DNA from: Streptomyces sp. A 4/2
Lineage (GTDB): Bacteria; Actinomycetota; Actinomycetes; Streptomycetales; Streptomycetaceae
Length of the DNA: 64,000 bases
NCBI RefSeq assembly: GCF_940670765.1
Contig: NZ_CALNVW010000010.1
Location: 389,152 to 453,151, forward strand
Reading direction: 5' to 3'
The notes below the pieces were generated by a model. The model had not been told where the DNA came from. It was given only the letters and a program-made list of their open reading frames with translations, and searched no databases. How positions within the stretch are numbered: position 1 is the first letter of the stretch; the number at the start of each line of letters is the position of its first letter. Shown piece by piece: positions 8,057-16,085 of the stretch. Both the position numbers and the translations under genes were made by a program.

Positions 8057-8566
8057 TTACATGCTGCTCAGCGACCGTGCGTAGTTGAGCTGCCCCATCA
8101 CCTGCTGGAACGACTGGGGGCCCCACGCCGGGACCATGGTCGTGTGGTGGCGGCCCCCGCTGGTCACCGAGATCTGGATGAAGCCGGTCGTCTTCTTCTC
8201 CTTCATCAGGAGGAAGAGCAGACCGACCAGACAGAACAGGGCGAAGACGATCGCCAGCACGACCGCGACCGTCGGGATCTTCTCCTCCGTACGGGACATG
8301 TCCGTCGCGTTCCAGACGGCGCCCCGCAGCGGCAGCGTGCCCGCCGGGGTGATGATGCCGTCCGGTACGACGGTGATGTCGCCGAGCGTCATCAGCGGGG
8401 CGCCGCCGCCCGCCGGTACCGGGAGGTTCGGCGGGGCCGGGTAGCCGTACGAGGGAGCCGCGTTCGGGTAGCCGTACCCGGGGCTCGCGGCGGGGTAGCC
8501 GTACCCCGGCACGGGCGGCCCCGAGGGCGGTTCCGGGCCCCACTGGTACGGATTCTGGTCACTCAT
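8057..8566 (-). CDS. Hypothetical single-pass membrane protein with Pro/Tyr/Gly-rich N-terminus
   Basis: A 169-residue protein. Residues 1-55 are low complexity with repeats of the GYGYP/SYGYPA type. A beta-rich segment (LMTLGDITVVPDGIITPAGTLPLRGAVW) follows, resembling PH-like or DUF-type membrane-associated domains. One or two hydrophobic helices come next (VAVVLAIVFALFCLVGLLFLL), then a short domain with HHTTMVPAWGPQSFQQVMGQLNYARSLSS. The function is unknown. It is monocistronic, with hairpins on both sides. Confidence 0.75.
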   Translation of the reverse strand: MSDQNPYQWGPEPPSGPPVPGYGYPAASPGYGYPNAAPSYGYPAPPNLPVPAGGGAPLMTLGDITVVPDGIITPAGTLPLRGAVWNATDMSRTEEKIPTVAVVLAIVFALFCLVGLLFLLMKEKKTTGFIQISVTSGGRHHTTMVPAWGPQSFQQVMGQLNYARSLSSM

Positions 8567-8616
8567 CCCGCTCCCCGTTCTGTGGCGTACGTCAGGGAGA
8601 TCCTGGCACAGCGCGA

Positions 8617-8666
8617 CGCACGAGGGCCCCGCCGCCCGGATACCGGGAGTGCGGGGCCCTCGTGCG
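8617..8666 (-). terminator. Hairpin downstream of sdhB
   Basis: A perfect 15-bp inverted repeat (CGCACGAGGGCCCCG and its complement) with a 20-base loop, about 50 bases after the sdhB stop; it ends the sdh transcript. The DNA just next to it (8666-8714) is a run of near-repeats of GCGGCAGTGCCGGTG with no gene. Confidence 0.8.
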
Positions 8667-8714
8667 TATGCGGCAGTGCCGGTGCGGCAGTGCGCATGCG
8701 GTGGTGCCGGTGTG

Positions 8715-9482
8715 TCAGAAGCGGCGGGTGATGAGCGCGCGCTTCACTTCCTGGATCGCCTTGGTGACCTCGATACCGCGCGGGCAGGCGTCCGTGCAGT
8801 TGAACGTCGTGCGGCAACGCCACACGCCGTCCTTGTCGTTGAGGATCTCCAGGCGCTGCTCGCCGCCCTCGTCACGCGAGTCGAAGATGAAACGGTGCGC
8901 GTTGACGATCGCGGCCGGGCCGAAGTACTGGCCGTCGTTCCAGAACACCGGGCAGGACGAGGTGCACGCGGCGCACAGGATGCACTTCGTCGTGTCGTCG
9001 AACCGCGCCCGGTCCTCGGCGGACTGCAGACGCTCGCGCGTCGGCTCGTTGCCGCTGGTGATGAGGAAGGGCATCACATCGCGGTACGCCTGGAAGAACG
9101 GGTCCATGTCGACCACGAGGTCCTTGAGGACCGTCATGCCCTTGATGGCCTCGACCAGGATCGGCTTCTCGGGGTTGATGTCCTTGATCAGCGTCTTGCA
9201 GGCGAGCCTGTTCTTGCCGTTGATCCGCATCGCGTCGGAACCGCAGACCCCGTGCGCACAGGAACGGCGGAACGTCAGGGTGCCGTCCAGCTCCCACTTG
9301 ATCTTGTGCAGAGCGTCGAGGACACGCTCCTTCGGGTCGATGAGGACCTCGAAGTCCTGCCACTGCGACTCGTCCGAGACCTCCGGGTTGAACCGGCGGA
9401 TCCGGAAGGTGGCCGTGATGAACGGGGTGTCGGCGAAGCCGGCCTCGGCGGCGTCCGCCTTGTCCATGGTGGGGGTAGCCAT
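8715..9482 (-). CDS. sdhB: Succinate dehydrogenase iron-sulfur subunit
   Basis: A 255-residue electron-transfer subunit of complex II, passing electrons from SdhA flavin to menaquinone. The 2Fe-2S ligands are in SCAHGVCGSD with the following RLAC. The 4Fe-4S and 3Fe-4S ligands are in CILCAACTSSCP and CTDACPRG, in the right order and number. It is last in the sdhCDAB operon; its ATG shares one base with the sdhA stop (TGATG), so the two are translationally coupled. The N-terminus has a short extension (MATPTMDKADAAEAG), common in actinobacteria. Confidence 0.97.
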   Translation of the reverse strand: MATPTMDKADAAEAGFADTPFITATFRIRRFNPEVSDESQWQDFEVLIDPKERVLDALHKIKWELDGTLTFRRSCAHGVCGSDAMRINGKNRLACKTLIKDINPEKPILVEAIKGMTVLKDLVVDMDPFFQAYRDVMPFLITSGNEPTRERLQSAEDRARFDDTTKCILCAACTSSCPVFWNDGQYFGPAAIVNAHRFIFDSRDEGGEQRLEILNDKDGVWRCRTTFNCTDACPRGIEVTKAIQEVKRALITRRF

Positions 9483-11236
9483 CAGTACTTACGCTCCATC
9501 GGCTGGTAGCGGGTCTGGACGACCGGCTTGTAGTCGAGCCGGATCGACTCGGCGCCGTCGTCGCCCACCTCGCGGTACGCCATGGTGTGGCGCATGAAGT
9601 TGACGTCGTCGCGGTTCGGGAAGTCCTCGCGGTAGTGACCGCCGCGGGACTCCTTGCGCGCCAGGGCGGAGGTCGCCATGACCTCGGCGAGGTCCAGCAG
9701 GTTGCCCAGCTCGATGGCTTCGAGGAGGTCGGTGTTGAACCGTCGGCCCTTGTCCTGGATGGACACGTTCAGGTACCGCTCGCGCAGCTCGGCGATCTTG
9801 TCGACCGCCGTCTTGATCGTCTGCTCGGTGCGGAACACCATCACGTTGGCGTCCATGCACTCCTGGAGCTCCAGGCGCAGCGTGGCCACCCGCTCGTCAC
9901 CCGTGGCGTTGCGCAGCCGCTCGACCTGGGCCTCGACCAGCGACGCCGGGTCCTCGGGAAGCGCGGCGAAGTCGCTCTTCGCGGCGTACTCGGCGGCGGC
10001 GATGCCCGACCGGCGCCCGAAGACGTTGATGTCGAGCAGCGAGTTGGTGCCCAGCCGGTTGGCGCCGTGCACCGAGACGCAGGCGACCTCGCCGGCCGCG
10101 TACAGGCCCGGAACGACCGTGGTGTTGTCCGCGAGGACCTCACCCTGGACGTTCGTCGGGATGCCGCCCATGGCGTAGTGCGCGGTGGGCTGGATCGGGA
10201 TCGGGTCGGTGTACGGCTCGATGCCCAGGTACGTACGCGCGAACTCCGTGATGTCCGGGAGCTTGGCGTCCAGCTGCTCCGGCGGGAGGTGCGTCAGGTC
10301 CAGATACACGTGGTCGCCCTCGGGTCCGCAGCCGCGGCCCTCCCGGATCTCCGTGTAGATGGAGCGGGACACGACGTCACGGGACGCGAGGTCCTTCATG
10401 ACCGGCGCGTACTTCTCCATGAAGCGCTCGCCGTCCTTGTTGCGGAGGATGCCGCCCTCACCGCGGGCGCCCTCCGTCAGCAGGATGCCCATGCGCCAGA
10501 TGCCCGTCGGGTGGAACTGGAAGAACTCCATGTCCTCCAGGGGCAGACCGCGGCGATAGCAGGCGGCCTGGCCGTCACCGGTCAGGGTGTGCGCGTTGGA
10601 CGTGACCTTGAAGAACTTGCCGGTGCCGCCGGACGCGTAGATCACGGACTTCGCCTGGAAGACGTGGATCTCGCCGGTGGCCAGCTCGTAGGCGACGACG
10701 CCCGCGGAGGTCTTCACCCCGTCGACCTCGACCAGCAGCTGGTCCAGGACGTAGAACTCGTTGAAGAACTCCACACCCTCCTTGACGCAGTTCTGGTAGA
10801 GGGTCTGGAGGATCATGTGGCCGGTGCGGTCCGCGGCGTAGCACGCACGGCGGACCGGGGCCTCACCGTGGCTGCGCGTGTGACCGCCGAAGCGGCGCTG
10901 GTCGATCTCCCCGGCGGGCGTCCGGTTGAACGGCAGGCCCATCTTCTCCAGGTCGAGGACCGCGTCGATGGCCTCCTTCGCCAGGATCTCGGCGGCGTCC
11001 TGGTCGACCAGGTAGTCGCCGCCCTTGATCGTGTCGAAGGTGTGCCACTCCCAGTTGTCCTCCTCGACGTTGGCCAGGGCGGCGGCCATGCCGCCCTGAG
11101 CCGCGCCGGTGTGGGAGCGCGTCGGGTACAGCTTCGTCAGCACGGCGGTCCGGCTGCGCTTGGTCGACTCGATGGCCGCGCGCATTCCGGCGCCGCCGGC
11201 GCCGACGATGACGGTGTCGTACTTATGGATCTTCAT
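9482..11236 (-). CDS. sdhA: Succinate dehydrogenase flavoprotein subunit
   Basis: A 584-residue catalytic subunit that oxidises succinate to fumarate in the TCA cycle. The N-terminal dinucleotide motif VIVGAGGAGMRAA is followed by SHTGAAQGG, whose H42 is the covalent FAD attachment site. The substrate region has HPTGIW and the catalytic-arginine region; the length is normal for the family. ATG at 11236 is the start; the frame stays open upstream but the extra residues come from the sdhD 3' region. It lies 26 bases after sdhD and overlaps sdhB. Confidence 0.97.
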   Translation of the reverse strand: MKIHKYDTVIVGAGGAGMRAAIESTKRSRTAVLTKLYPTRSHTGAAQGGMAAALANVEEDNWEWHTFDTIKGGDYLVDQDAAEILAKEAIDAVLDLEKMGLPFNRTPAGEIDQRRFGGHTRSHGEAPVRRACYAADRTGHMILQTLYQNCVKEGVEFFNEFYVLDQLLVEVDGVKTSAGVVAYELATGEIHVFQAKSVIYASGGTGKFFKVTSNAHTLTGDGQAACYRRGLPLEDMEFFQFHPTGIWRMGILLTEGARGEGGILRNKDGERFMEKYAPVMKDLASRDVVSRSIYTEIREGRGCGPEGDHVYLDLTHLPPEQLDAKLPDITEFARTYLGIEPYTDPIPIQPTAHYAMGGIPTNVQGEVLADNTTVVPGLYAAGEVACVSVHGANRLGTNSLLDINVFGRRSGIAAAEYAAKSDFAALPEDPASLVEAQVERLRNATGDERVATLRLELQECMDANVMVFRTEQTIKTAVDKIAELRERYLNVSIQDKGRRFNTDLLEAIELGNLLDLAEVMATSALARKESRGGHYREDFPNRDDVNFMRHTMAYREVGDDGAESIRLDYKPVVQTRYQPMERKY

Positions 11237-11262
11237 GATGAAAGCGCCTCGGTCCCGGGCTT

Positions 11263-11739
11263 CTAGGAGATGTTCGGGTCGAAGGTGAAGATCACCAGCG
11301 TGCCCAGCAGGATGGTGAACACCGTGGCGGTGTACAGCAGGCCCTTGAGCCACAGGCGCGTGTTGACACGCTCCGCGTAGTCATTGATGACGGTACGGAG
11401 GCCATTGGCGCCGTGGAGCATCGCCAGCCAGAGCATCAGCAGGTCCCAGCCCTGCCAGAACGGCGAGGCCCAGCGGCCCGCCACGAAGGCGAAGCCGATC
11501 CTGGCCACACCGCCGTCGAGCACCAGCTGGATCAGCAGGTGGCCGAGGACGAGGACGACCAGCACGATGCCCGAGAGGCGCATGAAGAGCCAGGCGTACA
11601 TCTCGAAGTTGCCACGAGTGGACTTCGGCGTCTTCTTGGTCCGTGCGCGCGGGGGCTCGATGAGCGGCGCGGGGTTGTCGACGTCGAAGAGGGAGACGCC
11701 CTCGACGGGGCCGACAGCGGCAGAGGTCTCAGCAGACAT
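11263..11739 (-). CDS. sdhD: Succinate dehydrogenase membrane anchor subunit
   Basis: A 158-residue hydrophobic anchor with a polar N-terminal 45 residues and three transmembrane helices (WLFMRLSGIVLVVLVLGHLLIQLVL; WDLLMLWLAMLHGANGLRTV; LLYTATVFTILLGTLVIFTF). Histidines in the first two helices (GHLL and LHGANG) are candidate heme or quinone-site residues. It pairs with SdhC to anchor SdhAB and form the menaquinone site. The gene lies 7 bases after sdhC. Confidence 0.92.
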   Translation of the reverse strand: MSAETSAAVGPVEGVSLFDVDNPAPLIEPPRARTKKTPKSTRGNFEMYAWLFMRLSGIVLVVLVLGHLLIQLVLDGGVARIGFAFVAGRWASPFWQGWDLLMLWLAMLHGANGLRTVINDYAERVNTRLWLKGLLYTATVFTILLGTLVIFTFDPNIS

Positions 11740-11746
11740 TCAGTCC

Positions 11747-12127
11747 TCAGCTCCCGAACAGTTCGCGTGCGGCGTGGCCGAGTACGGGGTAGAGCGCCCC
11801 GATCATCAGCAAGACCCAGATGCCCACGACGGACCACAGCATCTGCTTCTGGTGGCGCGGGCCCTTGGACCAGAAGTCCACGGCGATGATGCGCAGGCCG
11901 TTCAGAGCGTGGAAGAGGATCGCTGCGACAAGGCCGTACTCAAGAAGGCCGACGATCGGCGTCTTGTAGGTAGCGATGACCTTGTCGTAGTCCTCGGGGG
12001 AGATACGGACGAGAGCAGTGTCCAGGACGTGTACGAACAGGAAGAAGAAGATGAGGACGCCGGTGACTCGATGAGCCACCCAGGACCACATACCTTCCCG
12101 GCCGCGGTACAGCGTTCCAGCCGGCAC
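11747..12127 (-). CDS. sdhC: Succinate dehydrogenase cytochrome b556 subunit
   Basis: A 126-residue subunit. The GTG start at 12127, eight bases after GGAGGG, gives MPAGTLYRGREGMWSWVAHRVTG and agrees with the usual actinobacterial start; an in-frame extension upstream to 12223 is judged non-coding. Three transmembrane helices are visible, with candidate heme histidines in AHRVTGVLIFFFLFVHVLDT and LFHALNGLR. It is the first gene of the operon, so the promoter must lie in 12128-12295. Confidence 0.92.
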   Translation of the reverse strand: MPAGTLYRGREGMWSWVAHRVTGVLIFFFLFVHVLDTALVRISPEDYDKVIATYKTPIVGLLEYGLVAAILFHALNGLRIIAVDFWSKGPRHQKQMLWSVVGIWVLLMIGALYPVLGHAARELFGS

Positions 12128-12295
12128 GGAAAAACCCTCCGGGAGCGGGGGACGGGGGTCATGCCGCCAGCTTCTCCCGGTGGGAGGAGCTGTGTCGGTC
12201 TGGCCCGGCCGGGTACGGTCCACCGGCCCCGGCCATCGTAGCGACGACTTGTCGGTTCCTTCGCGCCGGGGCCTGCGGTGTGATCAAACAGGCAA

Positions 12296-12949
12296 TCAAA
12301 CAGCCACGGACGGGCTACCGGCATGGCCTGTATCCGCCATAAGACGGGCGATTCGCCCTCGGGCGAGTCGGCGCAGCTCGTCCGCCGCGACCGCTCTCTC
12401 CTCGTCCGGCTCGTGCGAGAGCCGGGTGCGGATCCCGGTGAGTACCTGGTCGAGGTGTTCGGCCGGCCGGATGTCGTCGAGGCAGATCACGAAGGCGTGA
12501 CCGAAGCGGCTCTCGTACGCGGCGTGCGCGGCCCGCAGCGCGGTGCGCGCGGCTCGGGGTGCGCTGTCGTGGAGCAGCGCGGACACCGGATCCTCCCAGG
12601 GGAGGCCGAGCGGGGAGTGCCCCGCGGCCAGAGCCTGCGCGAGGTCGGCGGGGGACAGGTCGTAGCCGGCTTCGTCGGATGCGGCGAACAGAGCGGCCAG
12701 ATCGGGGTAGGGGCGGTGTGCGGCGAGCCGCTGGGCCCACCGGTGGCTGCCGCAGCAGGCGAGCAGCGCGGTTTCGGCGGCGCCCGCCGGTGCCGAGTTG
12801 AACCGGTCGAGACCGGGCAGCCGTTGGTGCTGTGCGGGTATCGCGGTGCGGGCCGGAGTGCGCGTGGTGTGGTGGAGTGTCGGCGGTCGCGTCGGAGCGC
12901 CGGCGTGGGAATCGCTGGACAGCGTGGACTCCTCGAACACGACAGGCAT
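12296..12949 (-). CDS. OHCU decarboxylase-like protein (UraD superfamily), probably divergent
   Basis: A 217-residue protein whose core matches the 2-oxo-4-hydroxy-4-carboxy-5-ureidoimidazoline decarboxylase fold: PGLDRFNSAPAGAAETALLACCGSHRWAQRLA, ARTALRAAHAAYESRFGHAFVICL, and a C-terminal ERAVAADELRRLARGRIARLM. In true UraD the loop before the second block reads HPRIG followed by a Glu-Gln pair; here it is GHSPLG and the Glu-Gln is absent (LLHDSAPRAAR). Urate breakdown activity is therefore doubtful and no purine catabolic gene is adjacent. The start is unclear: ATG at 12949 is used, and an upstream start at 13036 adds 29 low-complexity residues. Confidence 0.65.
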   Translation of the reverse strand: MPVVFEESTLSSDSHAGAPTRPPTLHHTTRTPARTAIPAQHQRLPGLDRFNSAPAGAAETALLACCGSHRWAQRLAAHRPYPDLAALFAASDEAGYDLSPADLAQALAAGHSPLGLPWEDPVSALLHDSAPRAARTALRAAHAAYESRFGHAFVICLDDIRPAEHLDQVLTGIRTRLSHEPDEERAVAADELRRLARGRIARLMADTGHAGSPSVAV

Positions 12950-13122
12950 GACAGAAAGGTCGGGTGGCGGGTGGTGAGAGAGCCGCAACGCTATCGATGC
13001 ATGGTGTCGAGTGTCCGACGGATGCACGAATTTCACCCGGAAGGGAGAGTTTCAAGGCGCGTGGTGGACGATTTGGTTGGCGTTTCGCCCTACCTTCGCA
13101 GTGAATGGGAGGTTTTTGAGTC

Positions 13123-14727
13123 ATGAAGACAATCAAAGGATCGGTGCCCCTGACCGTAGGGGTGGGGGTCGTGGCTGCTGCCGCGCTGCTCACCGTCGCG
13201 GTCTGGCCGGACGACGACACGTACGGCGGGAGCGGGCCCGCGAGCCGTGGACCGGCGGTGGACTCCTCCGCGTCCGGCTCCGCGTCGGCGCGGACGTATC
13301 CGCTCTCCGCGGCGCCCCGCACCATCCCCTCGGTACGCGAGCACGGCCCGGCACGCGGTCCGGGCTGGCGCCCGCAGAAGGACTCCCGGGTACTGGTCGC
13401 CGAGGGCAGCAAGGGGCTCACGGACGAGGGCAAGCTCCTCGCGCACGAGCTGAAACTCGGTTACGCGTACGGCGGCAAGGCCCACGCCGGTGACATCGAA
13501 CTCGCCCTGGCGCCGGACTCGAAGGCGCCCCGGGAGTCGTACACCCTCACCGCCCGCGACCAGCAGGTCAAGATCACCGGGCCCGACGAGGCCGGTGTCT
13601 TCTACGGCACCCGCACGGTCAAGCAGTCGGTGCTGGCGGACGGGCAGGTGCCGGAGGGCGTCGTGCACGACCAGCCCGACCGGCCGCAGCGCGGGCTGAA
13701 CCTCGACATCGCCCGCAAGCCCTACAGCGCGAGCTGGATCGAGGACCGGGTGCGGGAGATGGCCGACCTCAAGCTCAACCAGCTGTGCCTGCACTTCTCC
13801 GACGACCAGGGCTTCCGCATCGCGTCGAGCTCCGACCCCGCGGTGGTCTCGCCCGACCACCTCAGCAAGGCCCAGGTCACCAAGATCGTCTCCCTCGCGT
13901 CGAGCCTGCACATCACGGTCGTCCCGGAGATCGACTCGCCGGGACATCTGGGCGCCGTGATCAAGGCGCATCCGGGCATCCAGCTGAAGAACGTCAACGG
14001 CGTCGCCACGCCCGGCGCGGTCGACATCTCGAACCCGGAGTCGGGACGCGTCGTCGACCAGCTGATCCATGAGTACGAGGGGCTCTTCCCCGGTGCGTAC
14101 TGGCACCTCGGCGGCGACGAGTACCAGGCGCTGATGGCGAAGAACCCGGAGGCCTCCTATCCGCAGCTGGCCCAGGCCGCCCATAAGAAGTACGGCTCCA
14201 ACGGCACGATCAAGGACCTGGCCACCGGCTGGCTGAACGACCGGGCGGCGGTCGTCATCAAGGACAAGAAGACGCCCAAGGCCTGGAACGACGGCTTCTA
14301 CAGCGGCGTCTCGGTCGCCGCGAACCCGGCCATCGAGGCCGAGTACTGGACGGGCAAGGAGTACGGGGCCCGGCCGCCCGTCGACTATCTGAGCACCGGC
14401 CGGAAGATGATGAACCTCAACGACGAGTACCTCTATTACGTACTCGGCCAGCCGAACGACTTCACCTACCCGACGGGCAAGCGGATCTACGAGCAGTGGA
14501 CCCCGCTGGTCATGCGCGGCACGACACCGGTTCCGTCGAAGTACTCGCACCTCATCCTGGGCGGCCGGTTCGCCGTGTGGGGCGACATCGCGAACGCGCA
14601 GACCCCGGCGCAGGTCGCCGCGGGCATCCGGATGCCGCTGATGGCGACGGCCCAGAAGCTGTGGGACCCGGACAAGCCGAAACTGACCTGGACGCAGTTC
14701 GGGAAGCTGGCGGCGAAGGTGGGCTGA
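13123..14727 (+). CDS. Secreted beta-N-acetylhexosaminidase (GH20)
   Basis: A 534-residue exo-hydrolase that releases N-acetylglucosamine from chitin-type oligosaccharides. The N-terminal hydrophobic segment (VPLTVGVGVVAAAALLTVAVW) is a signal peptide or anchor, followed by a Ser/Ala-rich linker. The GH20b domain leads to the catalytic barrel with RGLNLDIARKPYS, LHFSDDQGFRI, VVPEIDSPGH and the acid-base pair in WHLGGDE (D332-E333). GGGAGG lies just upstream of the ATG. I looked for a DasR operator upstream and did not find a convincing one. Confidence 0.92.
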   Translation: MKTIKGSVPLTVGVGVVAAAALLTVAVWPDDDTYGGSGPASRGPAVDSSASGSASARTYPLSAAPRTIPSVREHGPARGPGWRPQKDSRVLVAEGSKGLTDEGKLLAHELKLGYAYGGKAHAGDIELALAPDSKAPRESYTLTARDQQVKITGPDEAGVFYGTRTVKQSVLADGQVPEGVVHDQPDRPQRGLNLDIARKPYSASWIEDRVREMADLKLNQLCLHFSDDQGFRIASSSDPAVVSPDHLSKAQVTKIVSLASSLHITVVPEIDSPGHLGAVIKAHPGIQLKNVNGVATPGAVDISNPESGRVVDQLIHEYEGLFPGAYWHLGGDEYQALMAKNPEASYPQLAQAAHKKYGSNGTIKDLATGWLNDRAAVVIKDKKTPKAWNDGFYSGVSVAANPAIEAEYWTGKEYGARPPVDYLSTGRKMMNLNDEYLYYVLGQPNDFTYPTGKRIYEQWTPLVMRGTTPVPSKYSHLILGGRFAVWGDIANAQTPAQVAAGIRMPLMATAQKLWDPDKPKLTWTQFGKLAAKVG

Positions 14728-14971
14728 TCCGGGTGCGCCGCCGGGGTGGGACTCCGGGGTGAGGTGCCCGCGGTGTCCGGACGCGGTGCCGGGGCCGCTC
14801 ACCCCTACGGAGGTATCCGCCCGTTCTGCCGGGGTGGCGGAGACACACAGGTCAGGACCGCTTTTCCCGGGCAGGCAGGCGCTACTCCGAGTGAGGTGGC
14901 GATTGCGCGGTGCAGGTGGCCTTCGCAAGGTGGCGGGAGTACCTCTCGCGGCTCCGAAAGGAACGTTCTCC
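14728..14971. other. Intergenic region with no recognisable gene
   Basis: About 240 bases between the hexosaminidase and the next secreted protein. An imperfect GGGGTGAG...CTCACCCC pairing (about 14757-14806) may end the upstream transcript. No riboswitch core was recognised. Confidence 0.4.
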
Positions 14972-15382
14972 ATGCGAATGTCCCCGAAGGCCGGCCTCCT
15001 CGTCACCTCCGCCGCCTGCGGCGCGCTCACCCTGGGCGCAGCCGGGCCTGCGGCGTACGCGGCCGTCGGCGAACCGCCCGCAGCGAGCGAACCGCCCGCA
15101 GCGAGCGCACCGGCCGCGCCGGACCCGGGTGCCGCGCTCAAGGCGAAGGCGGCGGCCGGTCTCCGGGCCAAGGTCGACGCCCTGGTGAAGGCGTCCACGA
15201 GCGGCAAACCCGCGGAAGTCACCGCCGCGGCCCAGGCCGTGGTGGCCGCCCAGGTGAACGTCCTCGCCTCCATCGTGCTCGGCGGCGGTCTCCCGGCCGC
15301 CCACCTGCCGGCTCTGCCGACGCTGCCCAAGGTGCCCGGCGTGCCCCAGTTGCCCGCGGCCCCGGGCCTGCCGCTCTCCTGA
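14972..15382 (+). CDS. Small secreted Ala/Pro-rich protein
   Basis: A 136-residue protein with a Sec signal peptide (MRMSPKAGLLVTSAACGALTLGAAGPAAYA). Two copies of an 18-base tandem unit encode EPPAAS repeats. A helical KAKAAAGLRAKVDALVKAS segment and a Pro-rich tail (LPALPTLPKVPGVPQLP) complete the protein. I recognise no domain. AAAGGAA lies ahead of the ATG. The general design (signal, helix, Pro-rich tail) resembles the secreted protein at 58624. Confidence 0.65.
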   Translation: MRMSPKAGLLVTSAACGALTLGAAGPAAYAAVGEPPAASEPPAASAPAAPDPGAALKAKAAAGLRAKVDALVKASTSGKPAEVTAAAQAVVAAQVNVLASIVLGGGLPAAHLPALPTLPKVPGVPQLPAAPGLPLS

Positions 15383-15547
15383 CCCGCTCTTCTGACCCGC
15401 CGTCCGGACCACGCATGAGCGGGGCCCGCGGTGCCGTCCGACGGTGCCCCGCGCCTTCGCGGTCACCGGTGACGGGTGTCCGGGGGTGTGCGGGTGGGCT
15501 TCGTCACTCGGCGGGCGTCAGCGCCCCGCGCGTCGTAGCGTCCAAGA

Positions 15548-15802
15548 ATGGACTTCAACATCACCGCGGAGGAAGAAGCGCTGCTCCTCCGTATCCGTGA
15601 GCACCTGCACGCAGGCAACAGGCCCGGCGAGGCCGAACTCGCGGCCGAACTCGGCGACGACGTACGGGCGCAGGTGCGCAGCCTCGGCACACGCGGCTGG
15701 CTCGTCGTGCGGCCCGGGTCCGGCGGTGAGGTCTACGTCGAAGGGCTCTCGACCCTCGCGGAGTCGGCGCTGTCGAACCGGCGGGACGTGGGCGACCGCT
15801 GA
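15548..15802 (+). CDS. Small hypothetical protein, winged-helix-like
   Basis: An 84-residue protein whose centre (EALLLRIREHLHAGNRPGEAELAAELGDDVRAQVRSLGTRGWLVVRPG) reads like a compact winged helix: two helices, a recognition helix and a strand pair. No partner or regulon is visible. It stands alone between a secreted-protein gene and the convergent TNT/immunity operon. Confidence 0.55.
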   Translation: MDFNITAEEEALLLRIREHLHAGNRPGEAELAAELGDDVRAQVRSLGTRGWLVVRPGSGGEVYVEGLSTLAESALSNRRDVGDR

Positions 15803-15841
15803 GGGGCTGCGGGGTGACCCCGGGGAGCGTTCCGGCACCCG

Positions 15842-16078
15842 TCAGACGAGCAGTTGCAGCAGGTGCGCGCAGGCGTCCGGTTCGGTCGCGTACCGGCCGA
15901 TGATCTCGTACAGGCCCCGTTCGAACGCGCCGGTCTCCCACGCCCCGCCGTCCGGAGTCCTCCGCAGGAAGAGGAAGTCGGGGGGCGTGGGGACCGGTTC
16001 ATGGACCCCCTCGATGCGGTAGTAGCCGTCGGGCACTCCCGCCGTGCGCAGTGCGGCGTGCAGTTCGTGGCGGTCCAT
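15842..16078 (-). CDS. Putative immunity protein for the adjacent TNT toxin
   Basis: A 78-residue, acidic, soluble protein without a signal peptide. It lies 7 bases after the secreted TNT-domain protein and is clearly cotranscribed. Its pattern (G-Y-Y-R-I-E-G..., W-E-T-G-A-F-E-R-G-L-Y-E-I-I-G-R-Y-A-T-E-P-D-A-C-A-H-L-L) follows the W-x-V/T-x-x-x-E-R-G-x-x...F-x-T/S-E-x-E-A-C pattern common in small immunity proteins coded after polymorphic toxins. Function as the toxin antidote is inferred from gene order and pattern, not from a recognised named family. Confidence 0.5.
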   Translation of the reverse strand: MDRHELHAALRTAGVPDGYYRIEGVHEPVPTPPDFLFLRRTPDGGAWETGAFERGLYEIIGRYATEPDACAHLLQLLV

Positions 16079-16085
16079 GGGCGTC

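Noticed and set aside
12128..12223. N-terminal extension of SdhC
   Set aside because: Codons upstream of GTG 12127 lack a ribosome site and do not match the family N-terminus, while GGAGGG supports the internal start.
13055..13110. DasR operator ahead of the hexosaminidase gene
   Set aside because: GTGGTGGACGATTTGG only loosely resembles the ACTGGTCTAGACCACT consensus and lacks dyad symmetry.
14728..14971. Possible riboswitch ahead of the small secreted protein
   Set aside because: No conserved cyclic di-AMP or other riboswitch core could be recognised by eye.
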